This document shows positions 25,584 to 34,802 of a stretch of 50,376 bases of DNA, one piece after another. The translations under genes and the position numbers were made by a program. This DNA comes from Muricoccus nepalensis (GTDB lineage: Bacteria; Pseudomonadota; Alphaproteobacteria; Acetobacterales; Acetobacteraceae). The stretch lies in the NCBI RefSeq assembly GCF_006438825.1, contig NZ_RCZP01000039.1:211-50586 (forward strand), given 5' to 3'. How positions within the stretch are numbered: position 1 is the stretch's first letter; the number at the start of each line of letters is the position of its first letter. A model generated the notes under the pieces. It worked only from the letters and a program-made list of their open reading frames with translations. It did no database searches and was not told where the DNA came from.

Positions 25584-26980
25584 TAGCGAAGGGTCTCCTC
25601 CTCGGTGAAGCCGCCGGCGGGCGGCGCCTCCAGCGAGAGGCCGGGCTCGGCCGCGACGGTGCCGCCGTAGAGCTTCTCCGGCAGCCAGGTCACCAGCTCC
25701 GGCACGAAGTACATGACGACCATCGTCGCGACGACGATGTAGATGAAGGGCATGACGCCCGCGAAGATGTCCTCCAGCCGGACGTGCTTCGGCGCGACCC
25801 CCTTGAGGTAGAAGGTGGCCATCGCGACCGGCGGCGAGAGGAAGGAGGTCTGCAGGTTGAGCGCGATCATCACCCCGAAGAAGAGGGGCGAGACGCCGAA
25901 GTCGTCCAGCAGCGGCAGGAAGATCGGCACGAAGATGACGATGATCTCCGTCCACTCCAGCGGCCAGCCGAGCACGAAGATGATCGCCTGGGCGAGGATC
26001 ATGAAGGTGAAGGAGTTCAGCGGCAGCGACTTCACGAACTCCTCGACCACCGACTGGCCGCCCAGATAGCCGAAGACCGAGGAGAAGATGTAGGAGCCGA
26101 CGAAGAGCCAGCAGACCATCGCCGAGGTTCGCGCCGTCAGGAACACGCTCTCCCGCAGCTTGGCCCAGGTGAAGGCGCGGTACACGATCGCGAGGATGAT
26201 GGAGCCGAGGCTGCCCATGGCGGCCGCCTCGCTCGGCGTGGCCAGGCCGAGCAGGATGGCGCCGAGCACCGAGGCGATCAGCAGCGCCAGCGGCACGAAG
26301 GACGAGACGAGCGCCCAGGCGACCTTGGCGAAGGGGATGTTGCGCTGCTCCCGCGGCAGCGGGGGCGCCAGTTGCGGCTTCAGCATCGCCAGGATGATGA
26401 CGTAGAGCATGTAGCAGAGGGCCAGCGTGACGCCCGGGATGAAAGCGGCGGCGTAGAGCTGCACGACCGAGACCCCGGCGGTCGCGCCGTAGAGGATGAG
26501 CATGATCGAGGGCGGGATGAGGATGCCCAGGCAACCGCCGGCGCAGGTGACGCCGGCCGCCAGCCGCACGTCGTAGCCGGCCTTCAGCATGGCGGGGAAG
26601 GCGAGCAGCCCCATCAGCGTCACCACCGCGCCGACGATGCCCGTCGCGGTCGCGAAGAGCGCGCAGGTGGCCAGCGTCGCGATGGCGAGGCTGCCGGGAA
26701 GGCCGCCCGCGGCCATCTGCAACGAGCGGAACAGGCGCTCGAGGATGTTCGCGCGCTCGATCACGTAGCCCATGAACACGAAGAGCGGCACGGAGATGAG
26801 CACGTCGTTCGACATGACCGCGTAGGTGCGCTGCACCAGCAGGTCGAAGATGCGGTCGCCCATGCCGAGGTAGCCGAAGAAGAGGCCCATCGCCATGAGG
26901 GTGAAGGCGATGGGGAAGCCGAGCAGGATGAAGCCCAGGAACAGGGCGAGCATCGTCAGGCCGAGGGCGGGGTCGCTCAT
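25583..26980 (-). CDS. dctM: TRAP transporter large permease (DctM family)
   Basis: This 465-residue inner-membrane protein is the 12-13 helix sodium- or proton-coupled channel of a tripartite ATP-independent transporter. It starts MSDPALGLTMLALFLGFILL. Family features include GFPIAFTLMAMGLFFGYLGM, VPLFVFMGYVIERANILERL, LATCALFATATGIVGAVVTL, GGCLGILIPPSIMLILYGAT (the conserved GxLGxxIPPS) and LGLATPSEAAAMGSLGSI. The C-terminus has a short soluble tail (AAEPGLSLEAPPAGG). It works with the DctP binding protein and DctQ encoded just upstream; the substrate is an organic acid that cannot be identified from sequence. Confidence 0.93.
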   Translation of the reverse strand: MSDPALGLTMLALFLGFILLGFPIAFTLMAMGLFFGYLGMGDRIFDLLVQRTYAVMSNDVLISVPLFVFMGYVIERANILERLFRSLQMAAGGLPGSLAIATLATCALFATATGIVGAVVTLMGLLAFPAMLKAGYDVRLAAGVTCAGGCLGILIPPSIMLILYGATAGVSVVQLYAAAFIPGVTLALCYMLYVIILAMLKPQLAPPLPREQRNIPFAKVAWALVSSFVPLALLIASVLGAILLGLATPSEAAAMGSLGSIILAIVYRAFTWAKLRESVFLTARTSAMVCWLFVGSYIFSSVFGYLGGQSVVEEFVKSLPLNSFTFMILAQAIIFVLGWPLEWTEIIVIFVPIFLPLLDDFGVSPLFFGVMIALNLQTSFLSPPVAMATFYLKGVAPKHVRLEDIFAGVMPFIYIVVATMVVMYFVPELVTWLPEKLYGGTVAAEPGLSLEAPPAGGFTEEETLR

Positions 26981-27026
26981 GGTCGGGCGTCTTCTCGCGC
27001 GGGATCGGGGTTGGGGCAGCGCGGGC

Positions 27027-27695
27027 TCAGCGCCCGTCCTGCTGGTCGCCGGCGCGCTCGCGCCGGGCGGCCTCGGCGGGCGGGGAGAGGCCGGTGCCGC
27101 CGCCGATGGCGGCGGCCAGCGCCTCGGCGCCCATGGTCTCGGCCTGGGCGAGGATGATCTGGTCCAGCTCCTCCACGTCCGACAGCCGCTTCGGCCAGCG
27201 GCCCTCCCGGATGCACTGGACGCAGCGCACCAGTTCCACTAGCCCCTGCAGCAGCAGCAGGACGCCGACCAGCGGGATGAGGAACTTGAAGGGCCAGATC
27301 ACGGGCCCCGACGGCGAGAACATCGAGCGCTCGTTCTGCCGCAGGCTCTCCTCGAAGAAGTGCCAGCCGGAGATCATGAAGGCGAAGATCGCGGGGAAGA
27401 AGAACAGCAGGTAGAGGACGAGGTCGAGCCAGCCCTGGCGCGGCTCCGAGAGTTTCCGGTAGAGGAAATCCCCGCGCACATGCCCGTTGCGCGACAGCGC
27501 GTAGGCGCCGGCCATCATGAACAGCGTGCCGTAGAGCATGTAGGTGACGTCGTAGCCCCAGGTGGTCGGCGCCCGGAACACGTAGCGGGCCACGACCTCG
27601 TAGGTGACGACGCCGGTGAGCCCCACGATGCACCAGGCGAAGGTCTGGCCAACGAGGGTCGAGAGCCGGTCGATGCCCAGCAGGATGCGCTGCAT
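27027..27695 (-). CDS. dctQ: TRAP transporter small permease (DctQ family)
   Basis: A 222-residue four-helix membrane protein starting MQRILLGIDRLSTLVGQTFA. Hydrophobic helices are visible at about 14-35 (FAWCIVGLTGVVTYEVVARY), 48-65, 91-113 (LVLYLLFFFPAIFAFMISGW) and 130-160 (PVIWPFKFLIPLVGVLLLLQ). The VVARYVFRAPTTWGYDVTYM segment is a DctQ signature. It bridges the binding protein and the large permease. The soluble tail (about 45 residues after GRWPKRLSDVEELDQ) is longer than usual. It is 54 bp from dctP and 46 bp from dctM on the same strand. Confidence 0.9.
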   Translation of the reverse strand: MQRILLGIDRLSTLVGQTFAWCIVGLTGVVTYEVVARYVFRAPTTWGYDVTYMLYGTLFMMAGAYALSRNGHVRGDFLYRKLSEPRQGWLDLVLYLLFFFPAIFAFMISGWHFFEESLRQNERSMFSPSGPVIWPFKFLIPLVGVLLLLQGLVELVRCVQCIREGRWPKRLSDVEELDQIILAQAETMGAEALAAAIGGGTGLSPPAEAARRERAGDQQDGR

Positions 27696-27749
27696 GAGGT
27701 CCCCTTGCGCCGCGGCCGGCCGGCGGGGCGCGGGCCCCGCCGGCGCGGA

Positions 27750-28886
27750 TCAGCGGCTGGCGAAGAAGTGGTTGTAGGCGGCGACCTGGCTGGCCTCGTA
27801 GCGAAGGAAGAAGTTGCCCACGCGCCGGCACCACTCGCGCTGGCTGTCGCAGACCTTCTTGAAGAAGGGGCCGTTGGAGGGGCTCGAGTTGTCGCCCTCC
27901 AGCCGCACGATCACGTTGTTCCAGGCGGCGAGCTGCGCGTCGAGGATGGCGCGGGGCAGGGGGCGCGCCTGCACGCCCTGGCGCTGGGTCATCTCCAGCA
28001 GGTCCTTGGAGTAGCGGTCCTGCAGCTTCCACGACATGTCGGCCGAGGCGGCCTCGGCGGAGTGGCGGATGATGGCCTGCAGCTCGGCCGGCAGGCTCTC
28101 GTACTTGCCCTTGTTGAACAGGATCTCGAAGCTCTCCACCCGCTGGTGGTAGCTCTGGAGCATGTAGGTCTTGGCGACGTCGGGGAAGCCGAGGACGCGG
28201 TCGGAGGAGGGGTTGTTGAACTCCGCCCCGTCGATCACGCCGCGCTCGAGGGCCGGCACGATCTCCCCGCCCGGCAGCGAGACCACCGCCGCCCCCATCT
28301 CCGCCATGAGGTCGGCGGCCAGGCCGACGGTGCGGTACTTCAGGCCACGGATCTGGTCGATCCGCTCGATCGGCTGCTTGAACCAGCCGAAGGGCTGGGT
28401 GGGCATGGGGCCGGAGAGGAAGCCGACGACGTTGACCTTCAGGATCTCGCCGAGAAGCTCCTTGTAAAGCGCCTCGCCCCCGCCGTGATAGAACCAGCCG
28501 AGCATCTGGTTGGCGTCGCCGAACCAGGGGGGCGCGGTGCCGAACAGGGAGAAGGCCTTGTTCTTGCCGAACCAGTAGGCGACCACGCCGTGGCCGCCGT
28601 CGAGCGTGCCGGCGTGCACGGCGTCCAGCACCTGGAAGGCGCCGACGACCGACCCGGCGGCCAGCAGCTCGACCCGCAGGCGGCCGCCGGCCATGCGGTT
28701 CACTCGCTCGACGTAGTCCTGGGCGAACTCATGGAAGATGTCGCGCTGGGGCCAGGTGGACTGGAAGCGCAGCGTGGTGGTCTGGGCCCGGCTGACGCCC
28801 GGCGTCGCGAGCACGGCCGTTGCGGTCGCGCCGACGGCCGCCGCGCGCAGCAGGCCACGGCGGCCCGCCTTTTCCTTCTCGGACAT
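27750..28886 (-). CDS. dctP: TRAP transporter substrate-binding protein (DctP family)
   Basis: This 378-residue periplasmic solute-binding protein is the first gene of the TRAP operon. The N-terminus has a twin-arginine signal (GRRGLLRAAAVGATATAVLA) with cleavage expected after SRAQ, near residue 35. The mature protein shows the DctP blocks LRFQSTWPQRDIFHEFAQDY, the LDAVHAGTLDGGHGVVAYWF region, and GLKYRTVGLAADLMAEMGAA containing the conserved Arg that salt-bridges a substrate carboxylate. Then VVSLPGGEIVPALERGVIDG follows, and FNNPSSDRVLGFPDVAKTY. The AGGGAAGG upstream of the ATG at 28886 is a good ribosome binding site. The binding-site context (EFNNPSSD) is like 2-oxoacid or mandelate-type binders, but the ligand is not determinable. 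Confidence 0.92.
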   Translation of the reverse strand: MSEKEKAGRRGLLRAAAVGATATAVLATPGVSRAQTTTLRFQSTWPQRDIFHEFAQDYVERVNRMAGGRLRVELLAAGSVVGAFQVLDAVHAGTLDGGHGVVAYWFGKNKAFSLFGTAPPWFGDANQMLGWFYHGGGEALYKELLGEILKVNVVGFLSGPMPTQPFGWFKQPIERIDQIRGLKYRTVGLAADLMAEMGAAVVSLPGGEIVPALERGVIDGAEFNNPSSDRVLGFPDVAKTYMLQSYHQRVESFEILFNKGKYESLPAELQAIIRHSAEAASADMSWKLQDRYSKDLLEMTQRQGVQARPLPRAILDAQLAAWNNVIVRLEGDNSSPSNGPFFKKVCDSQREWCRRVGNFFLRYEASQVAAYNHFFASR

Positions 28887-28996
28887 GAGAAACCTTCCCT
28901 GCTGGTCGGCCTCTGGCGGGCCGGCTCACCGGGAAGGCTGCGATAATTCTAACGATTCGGCAACCCGTTTCTGCCGGGTAACCTCTTCGGGCGGCG

Positions 28997-29800
28997 CTAC
29001 TTCTCGACGAAGGCCTTCTCGATGACGAAATGGCCGGGCTCGTGCTGGCTGCCCTCCCTCATCCCCATCGCCTCGAGCCGGGCGCGCGCGTCAGCCAGCA
29101 TTTCCGGGGATCCGCAGAGCATCACCCGGTCGTTCTCGGGGGACATCGGGGGCAGGCCGAGGTCGGCGTAGACCTTGCCGCTGTCCATCAGCTCCGTGAT
29201 CCGCCCGCGCGTCGGGAACTCCTCGCGCGTGACGCTCGGGTAATAAACGAGCTTCTCCGCGACCATGTCGCCAAGGAATTCGTTCCTCGGCAGTTCCTTC
29301 GTGATGTAGTCGCGGTAGGCGAGCTCCTCCACCTGCCGCACCGTGTGGGTCACGATGATCCGCTCGAAGCGGTCATAGGCCGCGGGCTCCCGGATCAGCG
29401 CCATGAAGGGCGCGAGGCCCGTGCCGGTCGAGAGGAACCAAAGGTTCCGGCCGGGCAGCAGGTTGTCGAGGAGCAGCGTGCCCACGGGCTTGCGCCCGAT
29501 CAGCACCTCGTCCCCCTTCACGATGTTCTGGAGGCGGGAGGTCAGGGGCCCGTCCTGCACCTTGATGGAGAGGAACTCGAGCGTCTCCTCCCAGGGCGGC
29601 GAGGCCATGGAATAGGCGCGCACGAGCGGCTTGCCGTTCACCATCAGCCCGATCATCGCGAACTGCCCGGCCTCGAAGCGGAAGCCCGGGTCGCGGGTGC
29701 AGCGGAAGGAGAAGAGCCGGTCGGTCCAGTGGCGGACCTCCAGCACCGTCTCGGTCAGGAAGGCGGTCATGGCGGGGCGTGTGGGATCGGCGGTCGGCAT
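28997..29800 (-). CDS. fpr: Ferredoxin/flavodoxin-NADP+ reductase
   Basis: A 267-residue FAD enzyme moving electrons between NADPH and ferredoxin or flavodoxin. The FAD domain has FRFEAGQFAMIGLMVNGKPL and the signature VRAYSMASPPWEETLEFLSI (RAYSMAS binds FAD), then LTSRLQNIVKGDEVLI. The NADP domain has LWFLSTGTGLAPFMALIREP, THTVRQVEELAYRDYI and VMLCGSPEMLADARARLEAM. The C-terminus ends GHFVIEKAFVEK, as in bacterial subclass I FNRs. The ATG at 29800 (MPTADPTRPAM) is used; an in-frame ATG at 29770 is equally possible because neither has a good Shine-Dalgarno. It is divergent from a GNAT gene 91 bp away. Confidence 0.92.
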   Translation of the reverse strand: MPTADPTRPAMTAFLTETVLEVRHWTDRLFSFRCTRDPGFRFEAGQFAMIGLMVNGKPLVRAYSMASPPWEETLEFLSIKVQDGPLTSRLQNIVKGDEVLIGRKPVGTLLLDNLLPGRNLWFLSTGTGLAPFMALIREPAAYDRFERIIVTHTVRQVEELAYRDYITKELPRNEFLGDMVAEKLVYYPSVTREEFPTRGRITELMDSGKVYADLGLPPMSPENDRVMLCGSPEMLADARARLEAMGMREGSQHEPGHFVIEKAFVEK

Positions 29801-29891
29801 GGCGGGACCGTATGGGGTGGAGGCGCGGCTTGTGCAATGCGGTAACCGCCCCTCCTTGAGGCGCGGGCCCGCTCCCGGCAGCATCGCAGCC

Positions 29892-30608
29892 ATGCCCGAC
29901 ACGCCCCCCCTCGGCCCCGAGCTCGATCCCACGCCCCGCCCGCTGCCGCCCCGCGTGCCGCACGAGGGGCGCAGCGTCGTGCTGGAGCCGCTCCACACGG
30001 GCCACGCGCCAGAGCTCTGGTCCGCCGCCCGGTCGCCCGGCGCCGAGGCGGGCTGGGCCTATCTGGGCTACGGGCCCTTCGCCGACGAGGACGCCATGCG
30101 CCGCCACGTCGCCGCCTTCGCCGCCCAGCACGACCCCATGGCCTGGGCCGTCCGACCGCGCCGGAGCGGCACGGCCGACGGCTGGCTGACGCTGATGGAG
30201 ATCGCCCCCGCCGACGCGGCAATCGAGCTCGGCCACATCTGGTTCTCGCCCCGGATGCAGCGCAGCCGCGCGGCGACGGAGGCCATGTTCCTCCTCATGC
30301 GGCACGCCATGGACGATCTCGGCTACCGGCGCCTCGTCTGGAAGTGCCACGCGCTCAACGCCCCCTCCCGTGCCGCGGCCAGCCGGCTGGGCTTCCGCTA
30401 CGAGGGCACGCTGCGCGCCATCAAGGTCATCAAGGGGCGCCTGCGCGACACAGCCCAGTTCTCCCTCCTCGCGGAGGAGTGGCCGGCCCGGCGGGACGCC
30501 ATCGCGGCTTGGCTGGCGGACGCGAACTGGGACGAGGCCGGGCGGCCCCGCGCCTCCCTCGCCCGCGCCGCGCTCCCGCCGCTCCCCTGGATCAACCCGG
30601 CGGGATAG
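29892..30608 (+). CDS. GNAT acetyltransferase (RimJ/RimL-like)
   Basis: A 238-residue acetyltransferase starting MPDTPPLGPELDPTPRPLPP. The RimJ/L-type blocks are VPHEGRSVVLEPLHTGHAPE, the substrate region AWAVRPRRSGTADGWLTLME, IELGHIWFSPRMQRSRAATE (acetyl-CoA loop with QRSRAATEA), and RRLVWKCHALNAPSRAAASR followed by LGFRYEGTLRA. Members acetylate protein N-termini or small amines; the target is unknown. The C-terminus has an extra about 40 residues (DANWDEAGRPRASLARAAL) seen in many proteobacterial homologues. It is convergent with the large glycosyltransferase gene ending at 30645. Confidence 0.88.
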   Translation: MPDTPPLGPELDPTPRPLPPRVPHEGRSVVLEPLHTGHAPELWSAARSPGAEAGWAYLGYGPFADEDAMRRHVAAFAAQHDPMAWAVRPRRSGTADGWLTLMEIAPADAAIELGHIWFSPRMQRSRAATEAMFLLMRHAMDDLGYRRLVWKCHALNAPSRAAASRLGFRYEGTLRAIKVIKGRLRDTAQFSLLAEEWPARRDAIAAWLADANWDEAGRPRASLARAALPPLPWINPAG

Positions 30609-30644
30609 AGGGCCGCCGGCCGGCCCCCCTCCCGCCCAGGGGGA

Positions 30645-33600
30645 TCAGCGGCGCAGCCCCGCGACCCTCGCGACCTTGGCGACCAGCCGCCCGCCCTGCT
30701 GCACGAGGCCGCGCCGCGCCCGGGCCAGCTCGGCCGTGCGGGCCTCGAGCTCGGCGAGCAACCCCTCGGCCACCCGGGTCCGGTCGACCAGCTCCGCCTG
30801 CAGCCGCTCGGCCACCCCGGTCCGCTGCACCAGCTCCGCCTGCAGCCCTTCCGCCATCTCGGTCCGGCGCAGCAGTTCCGCCTGCGCCGCCTCCGCCAGA
30901 CCGGCCTGGCGGAGCATCTCCGCCTGGAGCTGCTCGGCGACCTCAGTCCGGTCGGTCAGCTCCTGCCGGGTCGCCACCAGGTCCTCGGTGCGCGCGGCGA
31001 GCTCCTGCTGGAGCCCCTCCGCGACCTCGGTGCGGGCCACGAGCTCCGCCCGCGTGCGCACCAGCTCCTCCGTGCGGGCGACCAGCTCCGCCCTCGCGCC
31101 GGCCAGCTCCCCGCCCGCCGGCGCGTCGGCTGCGGGCGCCGCCCCCGGCAGGGCGAGCGGCTGCAGCGAGCGGCTGCGGCGAAGCTCGACGTCGTAGTGC
31201 ACGAGGTCCTGGATGAAGCGGACCTGCGAGGCGCGTCGGAAGGCGGGCTCGCCCTTGCCGGGCAGGTGGGCCGCGACCGCGAAGCTGATCCTCTTCGAGA
31301 AGACGATCCGCCGGCGCTCTCGGAACTCCGCCAGCAGCAGGAAGGCGTAGTGCTCGAGCCCGTCCAGGCACTCGTAGAGATGGACGCCGAGATAGTCCTC
31401 GACCTCGCGCCGGAACAGGACCTCGCCGGGGGAGACGCCGGCGCATTCCAGCAGCCCGGCGACCGGCAGCGGGGCGAAGGCGTTCAGCGTGCGGCTGTTG
31501 TTGTACTCCGCGTTCGCCTTGCCGCTGTGCGCCGCCGCCGCCTTCGGATCGTTCTCGAGCGCGCGCTTGAGCGTCGTGACGTGGTCCCTGTACCAGACCT
31601 CGTTCGGGGCGGCGAAGATCAGGTAGCCGTGGTCGATCGCCCGCGTGATCTCGTGGACCATGCGCCCCTCGGGCACGATCCGCGTGCCCTTGCGGGTGAA
31701 CATGGCGTAGGGGAACACCCGCGACGCCACGCCGTCCCCCCGCGCCTCGAGGAAGAGGCGGACCGCGTCGCCGATCTTCGCGTCGCAGGCGACGGCGAGG
31801 GTGATGTTCCGCTCCGCCTGGCGCCGGACGTTCTCGAGGACGTTGTCGAGCGCGGTCTTCTGGGCATGGCCGAAGGCAGGCGCGTCGATCACGTAGATCG
31901 CCAGCACGGCCTCGTCGCCCCGGGCGTAGAGCGCCTCGGCGACGGCCTGGCGGCGCTCCTCGTGGCGGTCGAAGATGCGCTGGAGCTGCGTCTCGAGCGC
32001 GAACTTCTCGCGGAAGACCTCCTGCGCCCGCCGGGCGAGCGCGAGCGCCGCCTCCGGGTTCGCCACGATCCAGTCGTACTTCTCCATGATCTGGCGGAAG
32101 GTGTCGGCCGGGTCGTTCGTGTTGTAGTCGATGAAGAGCGCCGCGTCGCCGAAGTGCTCCTGCACGAAGGGGTTGTCGTCGGCGATGATCACCGCGCCGC
32201 CGGCGCAGGCCTCGTAGAGCCGCGTGGTCGCCATGCCCGAGCGGCGGTGGTCGTCGGAGGAGATGACGAGCACGATGCCGCAGTCGTTGATCTCCTTGAC
32301 GATGGAGAAGCCGTCGAAGGGAATGGGGCCCTGGTAGGCCTCGAAGCCCTCCCAGGCGCGGATGCCGCCCCACTCCGCCACCTTGTCGGGGCCGAAGAAC
32401 TTGATCTTGCCGGTCTTGTCGAGGAGGTGCAGCAGCCCCTCATGCCGGTGCCCGCCCTGGTAGACGACCTTCTCCCAATTCATGCCGCAGTAGAACAGCG
32501 TCGGCTTCGCCAGGTTCGGCGGCATCATCGCGTCGAGCGGGAAGGAGGTGTAGAGCTCCGACATCCCCTCCAGCCGGCGCGGGCTGTTGTCGAGGACCGA
32601 GCGCAGGTGGCTTTCGATGCGGCCCGAGCCGGCGGTCAGGTAGTCGTCGAAGGAGACGTAGTTCTCGGCCGAGCGCGCGTAGGTCGGCACGCCCGTCGGG
32701 ATCTCCGGCGGGTTCCAGAGCGTGAAGTAGTAGAAGGTGTCGAGCAGCTTCGGCAGGTCGTAGTGGATGGAGATGGCGAACTCGAGCGTCCGCGGGTCCA
32801 CCACGTTGCCCGTCTGCTCCTGCATCCGCGTGAGGAGGTAGCCGTTGCGCGAGATCAGCACCGGCTCGGCGCCGATGTTCTCTGCCGCCCGCACCATGCG
32901 CAGGACGAGCTCGAACTCCGCGCACTTGCTGCCGGGCCAGGGGGAGACGATCGCGAAGCGCTTCTTCCCGGCGCCGGGAAGCACCGGCTCGTGCCGCTGC
33001 ACGTTGCCGACGCCCGGCACGTAGCTCAGGCGCGCGAAGCGCTCGTGGTCCGCGGGGCCGATGTTGTGGCAGAAGGCGTCGAGCGGCCCGACCGAGACGG
33101 GGCCGGGCACGGGCAGCGGCAGGTCGGCCGTGACGCCGGCGTATTGCTCGGCGAAGCGGAGCACGCCGCGGCGCAGCTTCTCGAAGACCGCGATCCGCTC
33201 GGCCTCGCTCCCGTCGTCGTCCTGGTGGAGGGCGGAGAAGCCGCCGTCGCGCTCGACGACCTTCAGGACGCTGCCATGGGGCGCCGAGAACATCATCTCG
33301 AGGAGGACGATGGCCAGGTTGCCGTTCAGCACGCTCTCCTCGGGCATTCCCCGGTTGAGGGCGTAGCTGAGGATCTCGACGCCGGTCGCCTCGTGCTTGT
33401 GCGTGCCGAAGTAGAGGCCGAGGGCGTTCAGCTCGGCCCCCGCCAGCTTGCAGACGCGGGCGAGGCTCCGGAGCAGCGTGCCCTTCCAGCCGAGGTCGAC
33501 CACGCCCACCTTGCGCCCGAGCAGGCCCTCGCTCCCGAAGTAGCGGAGGAGGACGTCGCGCTCCTTCGCGCCCTCGACCAGGAGCAGCTTGCGGTGCGCC

Positions 33601-34802
33601 TTGAAGAAGAACCGGATGTCGTCGAGCTGCTCGGCGGTCGTCACCGGCTCGTCCTGGTTCGGGAACTCCGCCGCGAAGGCCTCCTCGAGCGCGGGCGCGT
33701 CGAGGGCGAGCTGCTGGAGGAAGTCCCGGTAGGTCCATGGCGCGTGGTGGCCGGAGATGAAGAGGTCGTTCGCGACGAGGGAGAGGAAGTCCCCGTCCAC
33801 CTCCTTCAGGGCCGCCAGCAGGTAGCAGCGGCGGGACGCGAAGAGGTAGCGGGCCGACATGCCCGGGTACAGGCGCTCGAACACCTCCCGGAACAGGAAG
33901 CCGTCGCGCGCGAGGAAGAAGACCCCCTCGAGGCCCTTCTCGTCGCATCGCTCCTTGATCCAGGCGGCGAAGCCGCAGGCGATGAGGCCGCCATAGGTGA
34001 AGCCGAACCGCTCCCAGTAGTCGGCCCCGGGGTTCGCCATGTTCTCGTGCGCCACCAGCCCCTTCAGCAGGGAGGTGGCCGGCGAGCTCGCGTAGGGCTC
34101 GCGCGCGAGGCGCTCGAAGAGGGGCGCCTCCGCCATGCCCCCGGCGACCTCGAGCGCGGAGACGTAGTGAAAGGCCCGCAGCCCCGCCTTGAGCGGCATG
34201 AGGTAGTCGGAGTGGTGGTTGTCGCCGACATGGAGGATGCGGTCCGACGCCGCGCCGGTGAAGGCAGAGATGTCGGCGAACATCGCGCCCGTCGCCTTCG
34301 GGTTATGCGTGTGCGAGGACAGGAAGAGCTTCTCGTAGCCCTGGTAGCCCGCGTTCCCGACGATCTTCTCGATGACGGCGAGGGGAAGATACATGTCGGA
34401 GGCAAGGACGATCCTCTTTCCGCACTCGAGCGCGTGCTGGTAGAGGCCAAACATGAAGTCGTCGCGGCGGCAGGTGAGAAGCTCCTGCCGGATCTCCACC
34501 TCCTTCAGCCGCTGCATGTCGGCCGGGAGATGCGCGTAGATGTCGTCCAGCGTGACTTCCTGGCGGCCCTGCAGGCGCCCCTCGTCGCGTGCCTTGAACT
34601 CCGCCTGCGAGCGGAGGGCGGCGAAGTTCTTCGCCTTCGCGCCGAGCTCGATATGCTTGAACAGATCGGTCGGCTTCTCGTAAACGCGCCAGATCAGCGT
34701 CTCGAAGATATCGAAGGACACGACGTCGACCTGATCAATGGCCTGCTCGAGTTCTTTCCGAAGCAGAGCAAAGGCGCGCTGAATCATCGAGAGTTTTTCC
34801 AT
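30645..34802 (-). CDS. Giant HAD-like / glycosyltransferase fusion with coiled-coil tail
   Basis: A 1385-residue soluble protein. Residues about 1-590 are a COG5610-type HAD-like region with SFDIFETLIWRVYEKP (motif I, Asp), LASDMYLPLAV, HNPKATGAMF (motif III Lys) and ILHVGDNHHSDYLMP (motif IV). About 610-960 is a GT1/GT4-like glycosyltransferase (RFAIVSPWPGSKCAEFELVL, SGMATTRLYEACAGGAVIIA, DNPFVQEHFGDAALFIDYN). About 975-1225 is another nucleotide-sugar-type domain (LAIYVIDAPAFGHAQKTALD). The end (about 1237-1385) is a coiled coil of nine 14-residue repeats. The ATG at 34802 is chosen; a TTG two codons earlier is possible, and neither has a clear Shine-Dalgarno. It is divergent from the WcbI-FkbM gene and probably builds surface polysaccharide. 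The exact reaction is unknown. Confidence 0.8.
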   Translation of the reverse strand: MEKLSMIQRAFALLRKELEQAIDQVDVVSFDIFETLIWRVYEKPTDLFKHIELGAKAKNFAALRSQAEFKARDEGRLQGRQEVTLDDIYAHLPADMQRLKEVEIRQELLTCRRDDFMFGLYQHALECGKRIVLASDMYLPLAVIEKIVGNAGYQGYEKLFLSSHTHNPKATGAMFADISAFTGAASDRILHVGDNHHSDYLMPLKAGLRAFHYVSALEVAGGMAEAPLFERLAREPYASSPATSLLKGLVAHENMANPGADYWERFGFTYGGLIACGFAAWIKERCDEKGLEGVFFLARDGFLFREVFERLYPGMSARYLFASRRCYLLAALKEVDGDFLSLVANDLFISGHHAPWTYRDFLQQLALDAPALEEAFAAEFPNQDEPVTTAEQLDDIRFFFKAHRKLLLVEGAKERDVLLRYFGSEGLLGRKVGVVDLGWKGTLLRSLARVCKLAGAELNALGLYFGTHKHEATGVEILSYALNRGMPEESVLNGNLAIVLLEMMFSAPHGSVLKVVERDGGFSALHQDDDGSEAERIAVFEKLRRGVLRFAEQYAGVTADLPLPVPGPVSVGPLDAFCHNIGPADHERFARLSYVPGVGNVQRHEPVLPGAGKKRFAIVSPWPGSKCAEFELVLRMVRAAENIGAEPVLISRNGYLLTRMQEQTGNVVDPRTLEFAISIHYDLPKLLDTFYYFTLWNPPEIPTGVPTYARSAENYVSFDDYLTAGSGRIESHLRSVLDNSPRRLEGMSELYTSFPLDAMMPPNLAKPTLFYCGMNWEKVVYQGGHRHEGLLHLLDKTGKIKFFGPDKVAEWGGIRAWEGFEAYQGPIPFDGFSIVKEINDCGIVLVISSDDHRRSGMATTRLYEACAGGAVIIADDNPFVQEHFGDAALFIDYNTNDPADTFRQIMEKYDWIVANPEAALALARRAQEVFREKFALETQLQRIFDRHEERRQAVAEALYARGDEAVLAIYVIDAPAFGHAQKTALDNVLENVRRQAERNITLAVACDAKIGDAVRLFLEARGDGVASRVFPYAMFTRKGTRIVPEGRMVHEITRAIDHGYLIFAAPNEVWYRDHVTTLKRALENDPKAAAAHSGKANAEYNNSRTLNAFAPLPVAGLLECAGVSPGEVLFRREVEDYLGVHLYECLDGLEHYAFLLLAEFRERRRIVFSKRISFAVAAHLPGKGEPAFRRASQVRFIQDLVHYDVELRRSRSLQPLALPGAAPAADAPAGGELAGARAELVARTEELVRTRAELVARTEVAEGLQQELAARTEDLVATRQELTDRTEVAEQLQAEMLRQAGLAEAAQAELLRRTEMAEGLQAELVQRTGVAERLQAELVDRTRVAEGLLAELEARTAELARARRGLVQQGGRLVAKVARVAGLRR
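30711..31088 (-). repeat. Nine 42-bp tandem repeats encoding 14-residue coiled-coil units
   Basis: Nine consecutive units of exactly 14 residues follow the pattern E-L-x-x-R-T-x-x-A-E-x-L-Q-A, for example ELLRRTEMAEGLQA, ELVQRTGVAERLQA and ELVDRTRVAEGLLA. Each is two heptads, giving a predicted straight coiled coil of about 126 residues. The DNA units are related but not identical, so the array has diversified. Unit gain or loss would keep the frame. Confidence 0.92.

Noticed and set aside
22863-28946. Long plus-strand frames opposite the MHS and TRAP genes (for example 22863-24674, 25352-27157, 27360-28946)
   Set aside because: All are antisense to clear transporter genes, and their His/Glu/Arg-rich composition is that of shadow frames.
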